Shown one piece after another: positions 25,164 to 33,488 of a DNA stretch of 64,000 nt. Under the pieces are notes generated by a model, which saw only the letters and a program-made list of their open reading frames with translations, made no database searches and was not told the origin of the DNA. Numbering within the stretch: the first letter of the stretch is position 1; every line of letters begins with the position of its first letter. Source of the DNA: Streptomyces marincola (lineage in GTDB: Bacteria > Actinomycetota > Actinomycetes > Streptomycetales > Streptomycetaceae); assembly GCF_020410765.1 (NCBI RefSeq), contig NZ_CP084541.1, forward strand, positions 1 to 64,000, in the 5' to 3' direction. Position numbers and translations under genes: made by a program.

Positions 25164-25664
25164 ATGGCACGCTCGGTCAGGCCGAGAACGCTCGGCCGCC
25201 TCATGCGCTGGTGGCCTCCGTACCGCTTCGCGGGCATCAAGGTGCTGAGCATCGCGGACGACTGGGGGGCGGCGCGGGTCCGGTTGCGTCTCGGCCGGCT
25301 GAACCGCAACTGGTTCGGCACGCACTTCGGCGGTTCGCTCTACTCCATGTGCGACCCGTTCTGGGCGCTGCTGGTGCTGCACCGGCTCGGCAGCGGCTAT
25401 GTCGTGTGGGACAAGGCGGCGGAGATCGAGTACGTCACGCCGGGGCGCGGCGACGTGTTCGCGGAGTTCGTGCTCGACGAGGAGCGCGTGGCCGCGATCA
25501 GGGCGGCGGCCGAGGGCGGTGCGAAGGTGCTGCCCTGGTTCGACTGCACCGTGGTCGCGGCGGACGGGACCGTGGTCGCGCGGGTCCGCAAGCAGTTGTA
25601 CGTGCGGCGCAAGCGCGCGCCGGGTGCCGCCGGCCCCGCCCCTACCGCCGTGCCGGGCGCGTAG
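25164..25664 (+). CDS. DUF4442 hotdog-fold thioesterase-like protein
   Basis: A 166-residue protein of the DUF4442/PaaI-like hotdog fold. The segment LGRLNRNWFGTHFGGSLYSMCDPFWALLV (about 46-75) is the conserved helix-and-active-site region; the aspartate of MCDPF would be the candidate catalytic residue. Such proteins are thought to hydrolyse acyl-CoA or acyl-carrier thioesters. TAACTT ends six bases before the ATG, again leaderless. It is the last gene before a strong hairpin shared with the convergent MMPL gene. Confidence 0.8.
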   Translation: MARSVRPRTLGRLMRWWPPYRFAGIKVLSIADDWGAARVRLRLGRLNRNWFGTHFGGSLYSMCDPFWALLVLHRLGSGYVVWDKAAEIEYVTPGRGDVFAEFVLDEERVAAIRAAAEGGAKVLPWFDCTVVAADGTVVARVRKQLYVRRKRAPGAAGPAPTAVPGA

Positions 25665-25814
25665 CCCGGCCCGCGCCGCGGCGCGGGCGCCGACGGGCAC
25701 CGCGCGGCGGGCGGGCCGCCGGTTTTCCCGCGGCGGAGTGCGTGCGCGCTCCCGCGTCCGGTGACGAGCACCGGCGCGGGGAACGGCCCGCCCGCCGCGC
25801 CCCGGGCCACCGGT

Positions 25815-25842
25815 CGGCCCGGCCCCCGAGGGGGCCGGGCCG
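25815..25842. terminator. Bidirectional hairpin between DUF4442 and MMPL genes
   Basis: Perfect 12-bp arms CGGCCCGGCCCC (25815-25826) and GGGGCCGGGCCG (25831-25842) surround a four-base loop. The hairpin ends 11 bases before the MMPL stop codon and can terminate both convergent transcripts. Confidence 0.8.
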
Positions 25843-25853
25843 GCCAGTGGTGT

Positions 25854-28112
25854 TCAGCCGGCGTACTCGCGTCGCGGTGCCCCGGTCTCGTGTGGCACCG
25901 GGGTCGGAGCCGCGGGGGGCGCGGCGTGTTCGCGCAGCCCGAACCGGGCGTGCACCCGGCGCAGCAGGGGCGGGGCCCACCAGTTGGCGGCGCCCGCCAG
26001 GCGCATCGACACCGGGAGCAGGACCATGCGGATCAAGGTGGCGTCGGCCAGGATCACCAGAGCGGTGCCGACCCCGAGTTCCTTGAGGAAGACGATGCCG
26101 CTGGTGGCGTAGGTGGCGAAGGTGACGACCAGGATGCCGGCCGCGGCGGTGATCAGTGGCGCGGTGCGGGCGATGCCGGTGGCGACGGCGTGCCGGGTGT
26201 CGCCGGTCAGGTCGTGCTCCTCCTTGATGCGGGACAGCAGGAACACCTCGTAGTCCATGGACAGGCCGTAGGTGATGCAGAACATCAGCATGGGGATGCT
26301 GGGTTCGATGGAGCCGGTCGGGGTGAAGCCGAGGAGTCCGGAGAAGTTGCCGTCCTGGAAGATCCACACCAGGGCGCCGAACATGACCGACAGGCTGAGC
26401 AGGTTCAGGACCGTCGCCTTGAGCGGCAGCAGCACGCTGCCGGTCATCAGGAACAGGACCCCGCAGGTCACCAGGAGGACGAGGGCGGCGACGAGCGGCA
26501 CGCGTTCGAGCAGGGTGGCGCGGAAGTCGCTGGTCTCGGCCGGGTAGCCGCCCACCTCGGCCGCGTAGGGCGCGGGCACGTCGCGGATGTCGGCGACGAG
26601 GCCGGGCACGTCGCCCTCCATGGCCTCCTGGGTGGGCACCACGGAGATCAGGGCCCCGCCGGACGCGGACACGGCGTCCTGCGCCGCGGCGCCCGGCGGC
26701 GCGACCAGTTCTCCCGCGCGGTGGGTGCCGGCGGCGGAGACGGCGTGGAAGACGCCGGGGACGCGCGAGAGTTCGGCGGCGTAGGCGGCGACGTCCGCCT
26801 CGGCTACCCCGGTGGGGCCTTCGCTGACGACGTACAGGGTGTCGGTGGCCTCGGCGGGGAAGTGCTCGCGCACGTCCTCGGACATCTCGCGGCTGGAGGT
26901 GCCCTCGGGCAGGGTGCGCTGGTCGGGGAGGCCGAACCGCAGTCCGAGGACGGGTGAGGCGGCCACGAGCAGCACGGCGAGCGCCGCCGCGCCGGCCAGG
27001 ACCGGCCGCCGCATCACGGCCAGCGCCGTGCGCCGCCAGAAGCCTCCGTCGCCCGGGGCGGCGGGGGTGCCGGGGCGTTCGACGCGGTGCCCCCAGCGGG
27101 CGAGCGCGGCGGGCAGCACGACGACGGCGCCGGCCACGGCGGTCAGCACGACGAGCACGCCCGCGTAGGCGAAGGAGCTGAGGAAGAAGAACGGGAAGAC
27201 CAGCAGCGTGGACAGCGACACGGCGACGGTGAGGCCGCTGAACATGACGGTGCGCCCCGCCACGGCGACCGAGCGCCGCACGGCGTCCTCGCGCGGCAGC
27301 CCGGCGGCGCGTTCCTCGCGGTAGCGGTTGATCACGAAGAGGCAGTAGTCGATGCCGAGGCCGAGCCCCAGGACGAGCGCGAGGTTGGCGGCGAACGTCG
27401 AGACTTCCGTGAACTGGGCGAGGAGCCGCAGTCCCGCGAGGGTGCCGAGCACCGAGAGCAGTCCGACGCCGACGGTGAGCAGGGCCGCGACGGTCCGCCG
27501 GTACACCAGGATCAGCAGCAGCAGGACGGCCGGGAGCACGACGGCCTCGGCGGTCAGGAAGTCCTGCGCCGCCTGCTCGCCGACCTGCCGGGAGACTTCT
27601 TCCTGGCCGCCGACGGCGACGTCGATGTCGGGCGTGGTGCGGGCCAGTCGGGGCGAGAGGTCGGCCAGTTCCGCGCGTGTGTCGGTGGCGGTGCCCTCCA
27701 GCCGGGCCAGGACCAGGGCGCGTTGCCCGTCGGTGCTGCGCAGGGCCGGGTCGCGCCCCTCCCAGTAGGCGGCCACGTCGGTGACCATGGGGTGGCCGGC
27801 CAGTTCCGCGGCCAGGTCGCGCCCGGCGGCGGCCACGGCCGCGGTGTCCACGTCGCCGTGCCGCGCGGTGACGAGCAGCGCGAGGTTGGGGTTGCCGGTG
27901 CCGTACTCCTCGCGCAGGACGTCCTGCACGCGTACGGATTCGGTGCCCGGCGCGTCCCAGCGGGCCATGTCGAGATCGCTCTGGGCCCCGGCGCCGTAGA
28001 TGCCGGCCCCGAGGAACATCACCAGGGCGGCGATGAGTACCGCTCCCGCGCGCCGGACCGTGAACCGGCCCAGGCGGGCCAGTGGCCCGCCGTCCCCGTC
28101 GTGCTGCGCCAT
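25854..28112 (-). CDS. MMPL/RND-family membrane transporter
   Basis: A 752-residue transporter with the MMPL layout: helix 1 near residues 22-42, a large extracytoplasmic loop, five clustered helices about 175-320, a cytoplasmic loop, helix 7 near 350, a second large loop and five further helices about 520-700. The motif GLGLGIDYCLFVINRYREE in the first cluster matches FCxTYGLSMDYEVFLLSRIKEE in the second and carries the proton-relay Asp-Tyr pairs. In actinobacteria these proteins export lipids, siderophores or antibiotics. The ATG at 28112 opens the conserved start. It is divergent from a SARP regulator across a repeat-rich promoter. Confidence 0.92.
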   Translation of the reverse strand: MAQHDGDGGPLARLGRFTVRRAGAVLIAALVMFLGAGIYGAGAQSDLDMARWDAPGTESVRVQDVLREEYGTGNPNLALLVTARHGDVDTAAVAAAGRDLAAELAGHPMVTDVAAYWEGRDPALRSTDGQRALVLARLEGTATDTRAELADLSPRLARTTPDIDVAVGGQEEVSRQVGEQAAQDFLTAEAVVLPAVLLLLILVYRRTVAALLTVGVGLLSVLGTLAGLRLLAQFTEVSTFAANLALVLGLGLGIDYCLFVINRYREERAAGLPREDAVRRSVAVAGRTVMFSGLTVAVSLSTLLVFPFFFLSSFAYAGVLVVLTAVAGAVVVLPAALARWGHRVERPGTPAAPGDGGFWRRTALAVMRRPVLAGAAALAVLLVAASPVLGLRFGLPDQRTLPEGTSSREMSEDVREHFPAEATDTLYVVSEGPTGVAEADVAAYAAELSRVPGVFHAVSAAGTHRAGELVAPPGAAAQDAVSASGGALISVVPTQEAMEGDVPGLVADIRDVPAPYAAEVGGYPAETSDFRATLLERVPLVAALVLLVTCGVLFLMTGSVLLPLKATVLNLLSLSVMFGALVWIFQDGNFSGLLGFTPTGSIEPSIPMLMFCITYGLSMDYEVFLLSRIKEEHDLTGDTRHAVATGIARTAPLITAAAGILVVTFATYATSGIVFLKELGVGTALVILADATLIRMVLLPVSMRLAGAANWWAPPLLRRVHARFGLREHAAPPAAPTPVPHETGAPRREYAG

Positions 28113-28152
28113 GGTCCGCGTTTCCTTCCGTCCGTCGCGTGGTGTGCCGCCA

Positions 28153-28211
28153 CGCTGACGCGCGCCGCTGACCACGCGCTGGAACGCGCGCTGGAACGTC
28201 CGCTGGCACGC
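28153..28211 (-). promoter_or_regulatory. CGCTG direct repeats upstream of the MMPL gene
   Basis: CGCTG recurs at 28153, 28166, 28175, 28187, 28199 and 28207. The middle three belong to 10-base units CGCTGGAACG, CGCTGGAACG and CGCTGGCACG with an exact 12-base period. SARP regulators bind tandem heptamers with about one-turn spacing next to the -35 box. The array sits between the MMPL and SARP genes, about 40-100 bases before the MMPL start. Binding by the adjacent SARP is inference. Confidence 0.5.
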
Positions 28212-28276
28212 TGTCGCCGCCCCGGGGCGGCGGCCCGCGGGACACGCGCCGCGGGGGCGCCGGGCGGCCTCCGCGT

Positions 28277-28282
28277 TAGGCT
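28277..28282 (+). promoter_or_regulatory. -10 element of the SARP gene (leaderless)
   Basis: TAGGCT ends six bases before ATG 28289, so transcription probably begins at or next to the start codon. No strong ribosome binding site is present, which agrees with a leaderless mRNA. Confidence 0.5.
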
Positions 28283-28288
28283 CTGGCC

Positions 28289-29080
28289 ATGGCTGACGGT
28301 CTGCGTTTCGAACTCCTCGGGCCGCTGCGCGCGTCCGGTCCCCGCGGTGAGGTGCCGCTCGGCGCGCCGCGCCAGCGGGCCGTGCTCGCGGTCCTGCTGC
28401 TCCAGGAGGGCCGGCCGCTGTCGTACGCGGCGCTCGTCGACGCGCTGTGGGGCGAGGAACCGCCCGCGCACGTGCGGAACTTGGTGCAGAAGTACGTCTC
28501 GGGGCTGCGCCGGGCGTTCGCGTCCGCGGGCGGCGGCCCCGGCGTTCCGCAGCTGCGGTGGACCGGGAGCGGTTACCTGCTGACCGGCGCGGAGGCCGCC
28601 GACGTGCGCGAACGCCTGGCGCTGCTGGGCCGGGCCCGCGTCGCGCGGGACGCCGGGGACCTGCGGACCGCGGTGCGGCTGGCCGGCGAGGCCGAGGCGC
28701 TGTGGCGCGGTGAGTTCGCCGAGGGGCTGGCGGGTCCGTTCCTGGCGGCGGAGCGGCTGCGGTGGGCGGAGAAGCGTCTGATGCTGCTCGAAGCCCGGCT
28801 GGAAGGGGAGTTGCGCCTGGGCCGCTACCACGAGTGCGTGCACGAACTGGTCAGGCAGGTCGCCGCGCACCCGCTGCGCGAGCGCCTGGTGTGGCTGCTG
28901 ATGCTCGCGCGTTACCGCAGCGGGCAGGCGTCGGCGGCGCTGACGGAGTTCGAGGAGGCGCGGCGCCGGATCGCCGTGGAGATGGGTGCGGACCCGGGGC
29001 CGGCGCTGCGCGCCCTGCACGAGCGGATCCTGCGTCAGGACCCCGGGCTGCTGCTGGCGGAGCCCGCGCTGGTCTCCTGA
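28289..29080 (+). CDS. SARP-type (AfsR/DnrI-like) transcriptional activator
   Basis: A 263-residue Streptomyces antibiotic regulatory protein. An OmpR-type winged helix spans about 5-95 (LGAPRQRAVLAVLLLQEGRPLSYAALVDALWG) and the bacterial transcriptional activation domain spans about 100-250, with the LERLVWLLMLARYRSGQASAAL TPR-like helices. There is no NB-ARC domain, so it is a small SARP. Such proteins activate pathway genes through direct-repeat sites. The divergent MMPL gene with direct repeats is the obvious candidate target. Its 3' end overlaps the convergent flavoprotein gene by 46 bases. Confidence 0.88.
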   Translation: MADGLRFELLGPLRASGPRGEVPLGAPRQRAVLAVLLLQEGRPLSYAALVDALWGEEPPAHVRNLVQKYVSGLRRAFASAGGGPGVPQLRWTGSGYLLTGAEAADVRERLALLGRARVARDAGDLRTAVRLAGEAEALWRGEFAEGLAGPFLAAERLRWAEKRLMLLEARLEGELRLGRYHECVHELVRQVAAHPLRERLVWLLMLARYRSGQASAALTEFEEARRRIAVEMGADPGPALRALHERILRQDPGLLLAEPALVS

Positions 29081-30387
29081 TCCCCGCTGCCCGCCGGCCG
29101 CTTCCGCGCCTTGTCGCCCTCCCCCGCGTTCCCGTCCTTGCCCGGCGCCGGGTCGAGGGCGGCCAGCGTTCTGCGCGCCACGGGGTGGGCGCGGACCAGG
29201 CCGGCCAGGGTGGTCGAGCCGCGCGTGATGCGCCCGAACGCGGCCCACGCGGGGCGGAAACCGACCATGGCGGTGTGCAGCAGCCGGGGGTGCTCGGCGT
29301 AGACCCCGAGCACGCGGCGCCCGACGCCCATCTCGACGCCGAGTCCCGACTTGATGGCGAACGCGTAGTTCAGCGCCTGCCTGCGGGCGTCGACGGCGTC
29401 GCCGGCCTCGGCGACGCGCACGGCCCACTGGCCGGCCAGCCGCCCCGAGCGCAGGGCGAAGGAGATGCCCTCCCGCGTCCACGGCTCCAGCAGGCCGGCC
29501 GCGTCGCCGCAGACCAGGACCCGGCCGCGGGAGAGCGGCGAGTCGTCGGTGCGGCAGCGGGTGAGGTGGCCGGAGGAGATCGAGGGCTCGAACCCGGCCA
29601 GGCCGAGGCGCGCGATGAAGTCCTCCAGGTAGCGCTTGGTCGCGGCGCCGTCGCCCCGGGCGGAGATCACACCCACGGTGAGGGTGTCGCCCTTGGGGAA
29701 GACCCACCCGTAGGAGCCGGGCAGCGGCCCCCAGTCGATCAGGACGCGGCCGGCCCAGTCGCGGGCGACCTCGGGTGGCACGGGGATCTCCGATTCGAGG
29801 CCGAGGTCCACCTGCCCCACGCGCACGCCGACGTGCGCGCCTATCCGGCTCGCGCTGCCGTCGGCGCCGACCACGGCCCGGGCGAGCACGGTCTCCCCGT
29901 TCGCGAGCACGACGGCGACGGTGCGCCGGTCGGGGACGGCGGGGCCGTGCTGCTCGACGCGCGACACCGCGGCCCCGGTGCGCAGTTCGGCGCCCGCCCG
30001 CACCGCGGCCTCGACCAGCCGCTGGTCGAACTCGGGGCGGTTGACCAGGCCGAACAGCATCCGCTTGGAGCGCCTGGTGCGGGTGAGCCGGCCGTTCAGC
30101 GAGAACGTGACGGCGTGCACGCGGTCGCGCAGGGGGAGTTCGAACCCGGGTGGCAGCGCGTCCCTCGACGGCCCGATGATGCCGCCGCCGCAGGTCTTGT
30201 AGCGGGGCAGTTCCGCCTTCTCCAGGAGCAGAACGCGCCGGCCGGCCTCCGCCGCGGCCCGGGCGGCGGACGCCCCTCCGGGTCCGGCACCCACCACCAC
30301 GACGTCCCACACCAGTTCGGCCCCGGCTTCGTTCTCGCTGGTCACGATGTGCTGCCGCTCCCCGCTTGCGTCTGACGATTCGGTCAC
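29035..30387 (-). CDS. Geranylgeranyl reductase family FAD-dependent oxidoreductase
   Basis: A 450-residue flavoprotein. The FAD-binding GAGPGG is at 33-38, followed by LLLEKAELPRYKTCGGGI with the CGG motif typical of this family, and GDAAGLLEPWTREGIS near 305-320 for the flavin ribityl contact. Family members reduce isoprenoid double bonds, for example in menaquinone side chains or lipid anchors. The C-terminal 45 residues are low-complexity and their codons overlap the SARP gene on the other strand. The GTG at 30387 follows TAGGAT by eight bases. A second GTG at 30345 is possible. Confidence 0.85.
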   Translation of the reverse strand: MTESSDASGERQHIVTSENEAGAELVWDVVVVGAGPGGASAARAAAEAGRRVLLLEKAELPRYKTCGGGIIGPSRDALPPGFELPLRDRVHAVTFSLNGRLTRTRRSKRMLFGLVNRPEFDQRLVEAAVRAGAELRTGAAVSRVEQHGPAVPDRRTVAVVLANGETVLARAVVGADGSASRIGAHVGVRVGQVDLGLESEIPVPPEVARDWAGRVLIDWGPLPGSYGWVFPKGDTLTVGVISARGDGAATKRYLEDFIARLGLAGFEPSISSGHLTRCRTDDSPLSRGRVLVCGDAAGLLEPWTREGISFALRSGRLAGQWAVRVAEAGDAVDARRQALNYAFAIKSGLGVEMGVGRRVLGVYAEHPRLLHTAMVGFRPAWAAFGRITRGSTTLAGLVRAHPVARRTLAALDPAPGKDGNAGEGDKARKRPAGSGDQETSAGSASSSPGS

Positions 30388-30521
30388 CGCGAGGCATCCT
30401 AGTTCGCGCTCTTCCGGCAACCCGGCTGTGGGATCATCGACAGGTCCCCTTTTGCCGAACGTGTGGCGGGTGCGTCGCTCTCTTGGGCCTGCTTCGTGCG
30501 CCCGCACGGAGGAGGAATGTG

Positions 30522-31898
30522 ATGCAGCACAGTCCGGAGCAGGACACCGTCGCCACCGCTGTCGCGGCGCTCATGCCGCGCGCCCGGGAGGAGTTGGCCG
30601 AGCTGGTCGCCTTCCGCTCCGTGGCGGACCCGGCGCAGTACCCCGTCGAGGAGTGCCACGCGGCGGCCGACTGGATCGCCGCGGCGCTCAGGGCGGAGGG
30701 CTTCGACGAGGTGGCGCTGCTGGACACGCCGGACGGGACGCGTTCGGTGTACGGGCACCTGCCGGGCCCGCAGGGCGCGCCGACCGTTCTGCTGTACGCG
30801 CACTACGACGTACAGCCGCCGCTGGACGAGGAGCGCTGGATCTCGCCGCCGTTCGAGCTGACCGAACGCGACGGCCGCTGGTACGGGCGCGGCGCGGCCG
30901 ACTGCAAGGGCGGCGTGCTGATGCACCTGCTCGCGCTGCGGGCCCTGCGGTCCACCGGTGGGGTGCCCGTCGGCGTGAAGGTGATCGCGGAGGGGTCGGA
31001 GGAGCAGGGCACCGGCGGCCTGGAGCGGTACGCGGAGGAGCACCCCGAGCTGCTGGCCGCCGATGTGATCGTGATCGGCGACACCGGGAACGTCCGCGTG
31101 GGGCAGCCGACGGTGACGGCCTCGCTGCGCGGCATGGCGGCGCTGCGGGTGCGGGTCGAGAGCCTGGCGGGCAACCTGCACTCCGGGGCGTTCGGCGGCG
31201 CGGCGCCGGACGCGCTCGCCGCGTTGATCCGGATGCTGGCCTCCCTGCACGCGGAGGACGGGTCCACCACCATCGACGGGCTCGCGGGGGACGGCACCTG
31301 GCAGGGGAGCGACTACGCGGAGGAGCGGTTCCGGGCGGACGCGCAGGTGCTCGACGGGGTGGGGCTCATGGGCTCGGGTTCCGTGGCGGACCGGCTGTGG
31401 GCCCGGCCTTCGGTGACGGTGTGCGGCATCGACTGCCCGCCGGTGGTGGGCGCGACGCCGGCGGTGCAGGCCGGCGCGCGGGCGCTGCTCGGCCTGCGGG
31501 TGCCGCCCGGAGTGCCGGCGCGCGAGGCCGGTGACCTGCTGGCCGCCCACCTGACCGCGCGGGCCCCGTGGGGCGTGCGGGTCGAGACCGAACTGGTGGG
31601 CACCGGGGAGGGGTTTCTGGCCGACACCGCGAGTCCGGCGTACGAGGCGATGGAGTCGGCGCTGCGCGACGCGTACGACGGCACCCGCATGGCGGTGGTC
31701 GGGCAGGGCGGGTCGATTCCGCTGACCAGCACGCTCGCCGGGCTCTACCCCGAGACGGAGATCCTGCTGATCGGGCTGAGCGAGCCCGAGGCGCGCATCC
31801 ACGCGGTGAACGAGAGCGTGTCGCCGGAGGAGCTGCGGCGCCTGGCCGTGGCCGAGGCCCTCTTCCTGCGGCGGTGCGCCACGGCGGGGCGCGGCTGA
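30522..31898 (+). CDS. M20 family metallopeptidase (dipeptidase)
   Basis: A 458-residue zinc peptidase of the M20 family, close to bacterial dipeptidase/carnosinase-like proteins. Metal ligands are visible in order: YAHYDVQP (His), GRGAADCKGG (Asp), AEGSEEQGTGG (catalytic Glu and bridging Glu), VIGDTGNV (Asp) and RIHAVNESV (His) near the C-terminus. The dimerisation domain lies between about 185 and 310. A GGAGGAGG stretch precedes the start; GTG 30519 immediately before ATG 30522 is an equal alternative. It is divergent from the geranylgeranyl-reductase-like gene. Confidence 0.92.
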   Translation: MQHSPEQDTVATAVAALMPRAREELAELVAFRSVADPAQYPVEECHAAADWIAAALRAEGFDEVALLDTPDGTRSVYGHLPGPQGAPTVLLYAHYDVQPPLDEERWISPPFELTERDGRWYGRGAADCKGGVLMHLLALRALRSTGGVPVGVKVIAEGSEEQGTGGLERYAEEHPELLAADVIVIGDTGNVRVGQPTVTASLRGMAALRVRVESLAGNLHSGAFGGAAPDALAALIRMLASLHAEDGSTTIDGLAGDGTWQGSDYAEERFRADAQVLDGVGLMGSGSVADRLWARPSVTVCGIDCPPVVGATPAVQAGARALLGLRVPPGVPAREAGDLLAAHLTARAPWGVRVETELVGTGEGFLADTASPAYEAMESALRDAYDGTRMAVVGQGGSIPLTSTLAGLYPETEILLIGLSEPEARIHAVNESVSPEELRRLAVAEALFLRRCATAGRG

Positions 31899-31951
31899 GC
31901 GCCGCGGAACGGGCCGCGCCGCCGGTGGACCGCGGCTCGCCGCGCGGTGCT

Positions 31952-31967
31952 CGCGCCGGCCGGCGCG
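31952..31967. terminator. 16-bp GC palindrome between convergent genes
   Basis: CGCGCCGGCCGGCGCG is self-complementary and lies between the M20 stop codon and the convergent surface-protein gene. Its position suits a bidirectional terminator, but such short pure-GC palindromes are common in this genome. Confidence 0.4.
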
Positions 31968-32004
31968 CGGGGCCGGGTGTGCGGGGCGCCGGGGGGTGCG
32001 GCCG

Positions 32005-32571
32005 TCAGCGGTGCCTGCCGGTCCTGCGGCGGGCGGCGACGAGGACGGCTCCGGTCACGGCCGCGGTCGTGAGGCCGGCGCCCGCCCAGAGCATCGTGTC
32101 GCCGTTCGACTGGGTGCCACCGACGCCGGCCTGGGCGCCGCGGGTGGGCAGCACGGTGGAACTCGCCGTCGGCCGTGCCGAGCCGGTCTGCGTGGGCGAG
32201 GCGCTCGCGGAGAGGATGTCGAGCGTCGCCGTGCCCGACTGGCCGCCGCAGGTGAACCGCACCTCGTACTCGGTGCCCGGCCTGGCGTCGGTGTCGACGG
32301 TGGTGCGGGCGCTCTGCAACTCGCCCGGCATGCCGAGCACGACCCGGTCGAAGACCGCGGACTCGGCGGTCGCCTCGTGGCGGGTGCAGTTGGTGACGGT
32401 CAGGTCGATCGCCCCGCCGGGGCGCACGGCCGCCGGCGAGACGCTGAAGCCGAAGGACGCGGCCTTCGGGTGGGCCGGCCGTTCCTCGGCGAGGGCGGCG
32501 GGCGCGCCCGCCGCCCAGACCGCCGCGCCCAGTCCGGCGGCGGCCAGTGCGGTACGCAGTGCTGTCATCAT
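32005..32571 (-). CDS. Cell-surface protein, likely sortase substrate
   Basis: A 188-residue exported protein: signal peptide at 1-28 (ending LAEE), an Ig-like beta domain with two cysteines (TNCTRHE and FTCGGQ), a Ser/Thr/Ala/Pro linker, then LPTRGAQAGVGGTQSNGD, one transmembrane helix and an Arg-rich tail (ARRRTGRHR). The tripartite end is that of wall-anchored proteins, though LPTRG is not a canonical LPxTG; the xAGxGG stretch may be the relevant motif in this group. AGGAG precedes tandem ATGs at 32571 and 32568. The class F sortase gene lies just upstream on the same strand. Confidence 0.75.
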   Translation of the reverse strand: MMTALRTALAAAGLGAAVWAAGAPAALAEERPAHPKAASFGFSVSPAAVRPGGAIDLTVTNCTRHEATAESAVFDRVVLGMPGELQSARTTVDTDARPGTEYEVRFTCGGQSGTATLDILSASASPTQTGSARPTASSTVLPTRGAQAGVGGTQSNGDTMLWAGAGLTTAAVTGAVLVAARRRTGRHR

Positions 32572-32705
32572 CAAGCTCCTCTGTCGACGTGCGCGTCACC
32601 CTGCACAGCGACATTAAGCGGATGAAATGCCCTATAACGCACCATGCGCGACATACGGGTTAGGGGGTGCCGCCGTTCGCGTGACCCGGCGTCACCCGGC
32701 GTCCG

Positions 32706-33404
32706 TCACCCGGCGTCCGTCATGCGCGCGTACACCACGACGTTGTCCTCGTAGCCCGAGTCCTGCTCGAAGCTGCCGCCGCAGGTGATCACGCGCAGTT
32801 CCGGCTGCCCGGTGTCGTGGTAGACCGACGGCGGCACCTCGTCCTTGTCGTAGACCGCGACGTCGTACACGGTGAAGCGGACGGCCACGCCGTCCTCGCG
32901 GATCACCTCGACGGCGTCCCCGGGGCGCAGTACGCCCAGGCCGTAGAACACGGCAGGGCCCGAGGCGTTGTCCACGTGGCCGACGATCACGGCGGTGCCC
33001 CGGGCGCCGGGTGCGGCGCCGTCCTGGTACCAGCCGGCGAGGTTGGCGATCTCCTGCGGGGGCGCGTCGACCCAGCCCTCGGGGTCGAGGCCGACGTTCA
33101 TGAGCGGGGCCTCCACGTCGATGGCGGGGATGGAGACCCAGGTGGGAACGGCGGGCCGCAGGGGTGCCGCCGCGCCCGCGGCGCCGCCGGGCGCGGCGGC
33201 GCCGGCCGCGCGCCGCGCGTCGCCCGGCTGGGGCGGAGGTGCCTGCTGCCCTGTGCCCGCCGCCATCACGGAGATGCCCAGGACGACTGTGCCCGCCAGC
33301 AGGGCGAGGGCCGCCCGCGGCCCCCAGCCGGGCGGTTCGCCGGCGGGGCCGTCATGGGCGTTGGCTATGTACTCCGGGTGCTCCGGCAGGCGCATGGCTG
33401 TCAC
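32706..33404 (-). CDS. Class F sortase
   Basis: A 232-residue membrane-anchored transpeptidase. One transmembrane helix at about 31-50 is followed by a Pro/Ala-rich linker and the sortase barrel. Catalytic residues are H143 in VIVGHVDN and C208 in LRVITCGG, with R227 in VVYARM as the candidate arginine. Class F sortases are actinobacterial and their substrates are mostly unknown; the neighbouring surface protein is the natural candidate. The start may be GTG 33404 or ATG 33395. It is transcribed towards the surface-protein gene with a 134-base gap. Confidence 0.9.
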   Translation of the reverse strand: MTAMRLPEHPEYIANAHDGPAGEPPGWGPRAALALLAGTVVLGISVMAAGTGQQAPPPQPGDARRAAGAAAPGGAAGAAAPLRPAVPTWVSIPAIDVEAPLMNVGLDPEGWVDAPPQEIANLAGWYQDGAAPGARGTAVIVGHVDNASGPAVFYGLGVLRPGDAVEVIREDGVAVRFTVYDVAVYDKDEVPPSVYHDTGQPELRVITCGGSFEQDSGYEDNVVVYARMTDAG

Positions 33405-33488
33405 CGATCCGGCAGGGCTCTCCCCGGTCCGGGGCCGTCACCGCCACGCTAGATGCGGCGCGGCCGGCGCGCGATTCGGCGGCCGGTG

